From Rickettsiales bacterium (GTDB lineage: Bacteria > Pseudomonadota > Alphaproteobacteria > Rickettsiales > UBA1997): DNA of 33,439 nucleotides. Below, in pieces: positions 33,286 through 33,439 of the stretch. Where the stretch lies: positions 1 to 33,439 of the forward strand of contig JAJTDS010000010.1 of the NCBI GenBank assembly GCA_021298605.1, read 5' to 3'. Numbering within the stretch: the first letter of the stretch is position 1; each line of letters begins with the position of its first letter. The notes beneath the pieces are model-generated. The model was not told where the DNA came from, searched no databases, and worked only from the letters and a program-made list of their open reading frames with translations. The position numbers and the translations under genes were made by a program.

Positions 33286-33439
33286 ATGAACAGCAACAAT
33301 AATCAACAAATTTTAACTGCAAAGCAAGCGGCAGCATTCATTAAGCAAAATCAAGGGCAAAATCAAGGGCAAAATAATAAAAATAATCCAGAATTACATT
33401 TTCAACAAAATGATTCAGGACCTAATGTTATCTTTGGTA
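33286..33439 (+). CDS. Start of a Gln/Asn-rich protein (cut by the window end)
   Basis: The ATG at 33286 opens a frame that stays open to the last base (51 codons). The visible part is hydrophilic: a short helical stretch ILTAKQAAAFIKQ, then QNQGQNQGQNNKNN encoded by a 12-base tandem repeat, then ELHFQQNDSGPNVIFG. It has no signal peptide. I do not recognise it, and the C-terminal part is needed. Confidence 0.5.
   Translation, partial: MNSNNNQQILTAKQAAAFIKQNQGQNQGQNNKNNPELHFQQNDSGPNVIFG
33346..33375 (+). repeat. 12-bp tandem repeat, 2.5 copies
   Basis: The unit CAAAATCAAGGG occurs twice in a row (33346-33357 and 33358-33369), followed by a half unit CAAAAT. It is in frame and encodes Gln-Asn-Gln-Gly, so copy number changes would keep the frame of the ORF starting at 33286. 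Confidence 0.85.

Noticed and set aside
1-33439. CRISPR array, insertion sequence or prophage
   Set aside because: No spaced direct repeats, transposase, integrase or phage structural motifs were seen; only the 12-bp tandem repeat at the right edge.

Overview
The window is very AT-rich (roughly 70% A+T by eye), uses the standard bacterial code and is densely coded on both strands. Gene content points to an alphaproteobacterium with a reduced, probably host-associated genome, such as a Rickettsiales- or Holosporales-like lineage. The evidence is an atpH-atpA-atpG order, an IalB-family secreted protein, CcoG/FixG, a HIT protein of the type I associate with alphaproteobacteria, an SdhE domain, a short glucose-6-phosphate isomerase and an AlaRS body that resembles Rickettsiales versions from memory. 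The placement is an inference; no 16S or marker tree can be run here. The cell keeps some biosynthesis (proA, aroE, pabA, murA, pgi, purB), so it is less reduced than classical Rickettsia.

Layout. 1-2220: three unrecognised ORFs, tightly coupled to a ModA-like secreted binding protein. 2313-6733: rimK, engB, a 45-residue membrane ORF, hslU and purB. 6742-8038 (minus): a broken DNA photolyase. 8187-11576: pepA, murA, rsmG. 11622-16707 (minus): proA, then atpH-atpA-atpG-pabA. 16965-19737: orphan ORF, polyprenyl diphosphate synthase, IalB-family protein, YihY-family membrane protein. 19764-22237 (minus): pgi, dsbB and a HIT-SdhE fusion. 22372-28044: tRNA-Cys, aroE, LapA-like protein, nusA, infB. 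28080-29498 (minus): ccoG. 29646-30569: tRNA-Glu followed by a decayed gene. 30570-33439: mlaE, an alanyl-tRNA synthetase gene lacking its catalytic N-terminal third, and the start of a Gln/Asn-rich ORF.

Most genes are informational or metabolic housekeeping genes, but many conserved operons are cut: atpHAG without atpDC, hslU without hslV, nusA-infB without rimP or rbfA, mlaE without its ATPase, modA without modBC. The least ordinary items are the N-terminally missing alaS (a split synthetase, a relic or a rearrangement), the HIT-SdhE fusion, the lack of Shine-Dalgarno motifs at the 33 starts I checked, and the coupled orphan cluster in front of modA. I found no CRISPR array, transposase, phage module or rRNA.
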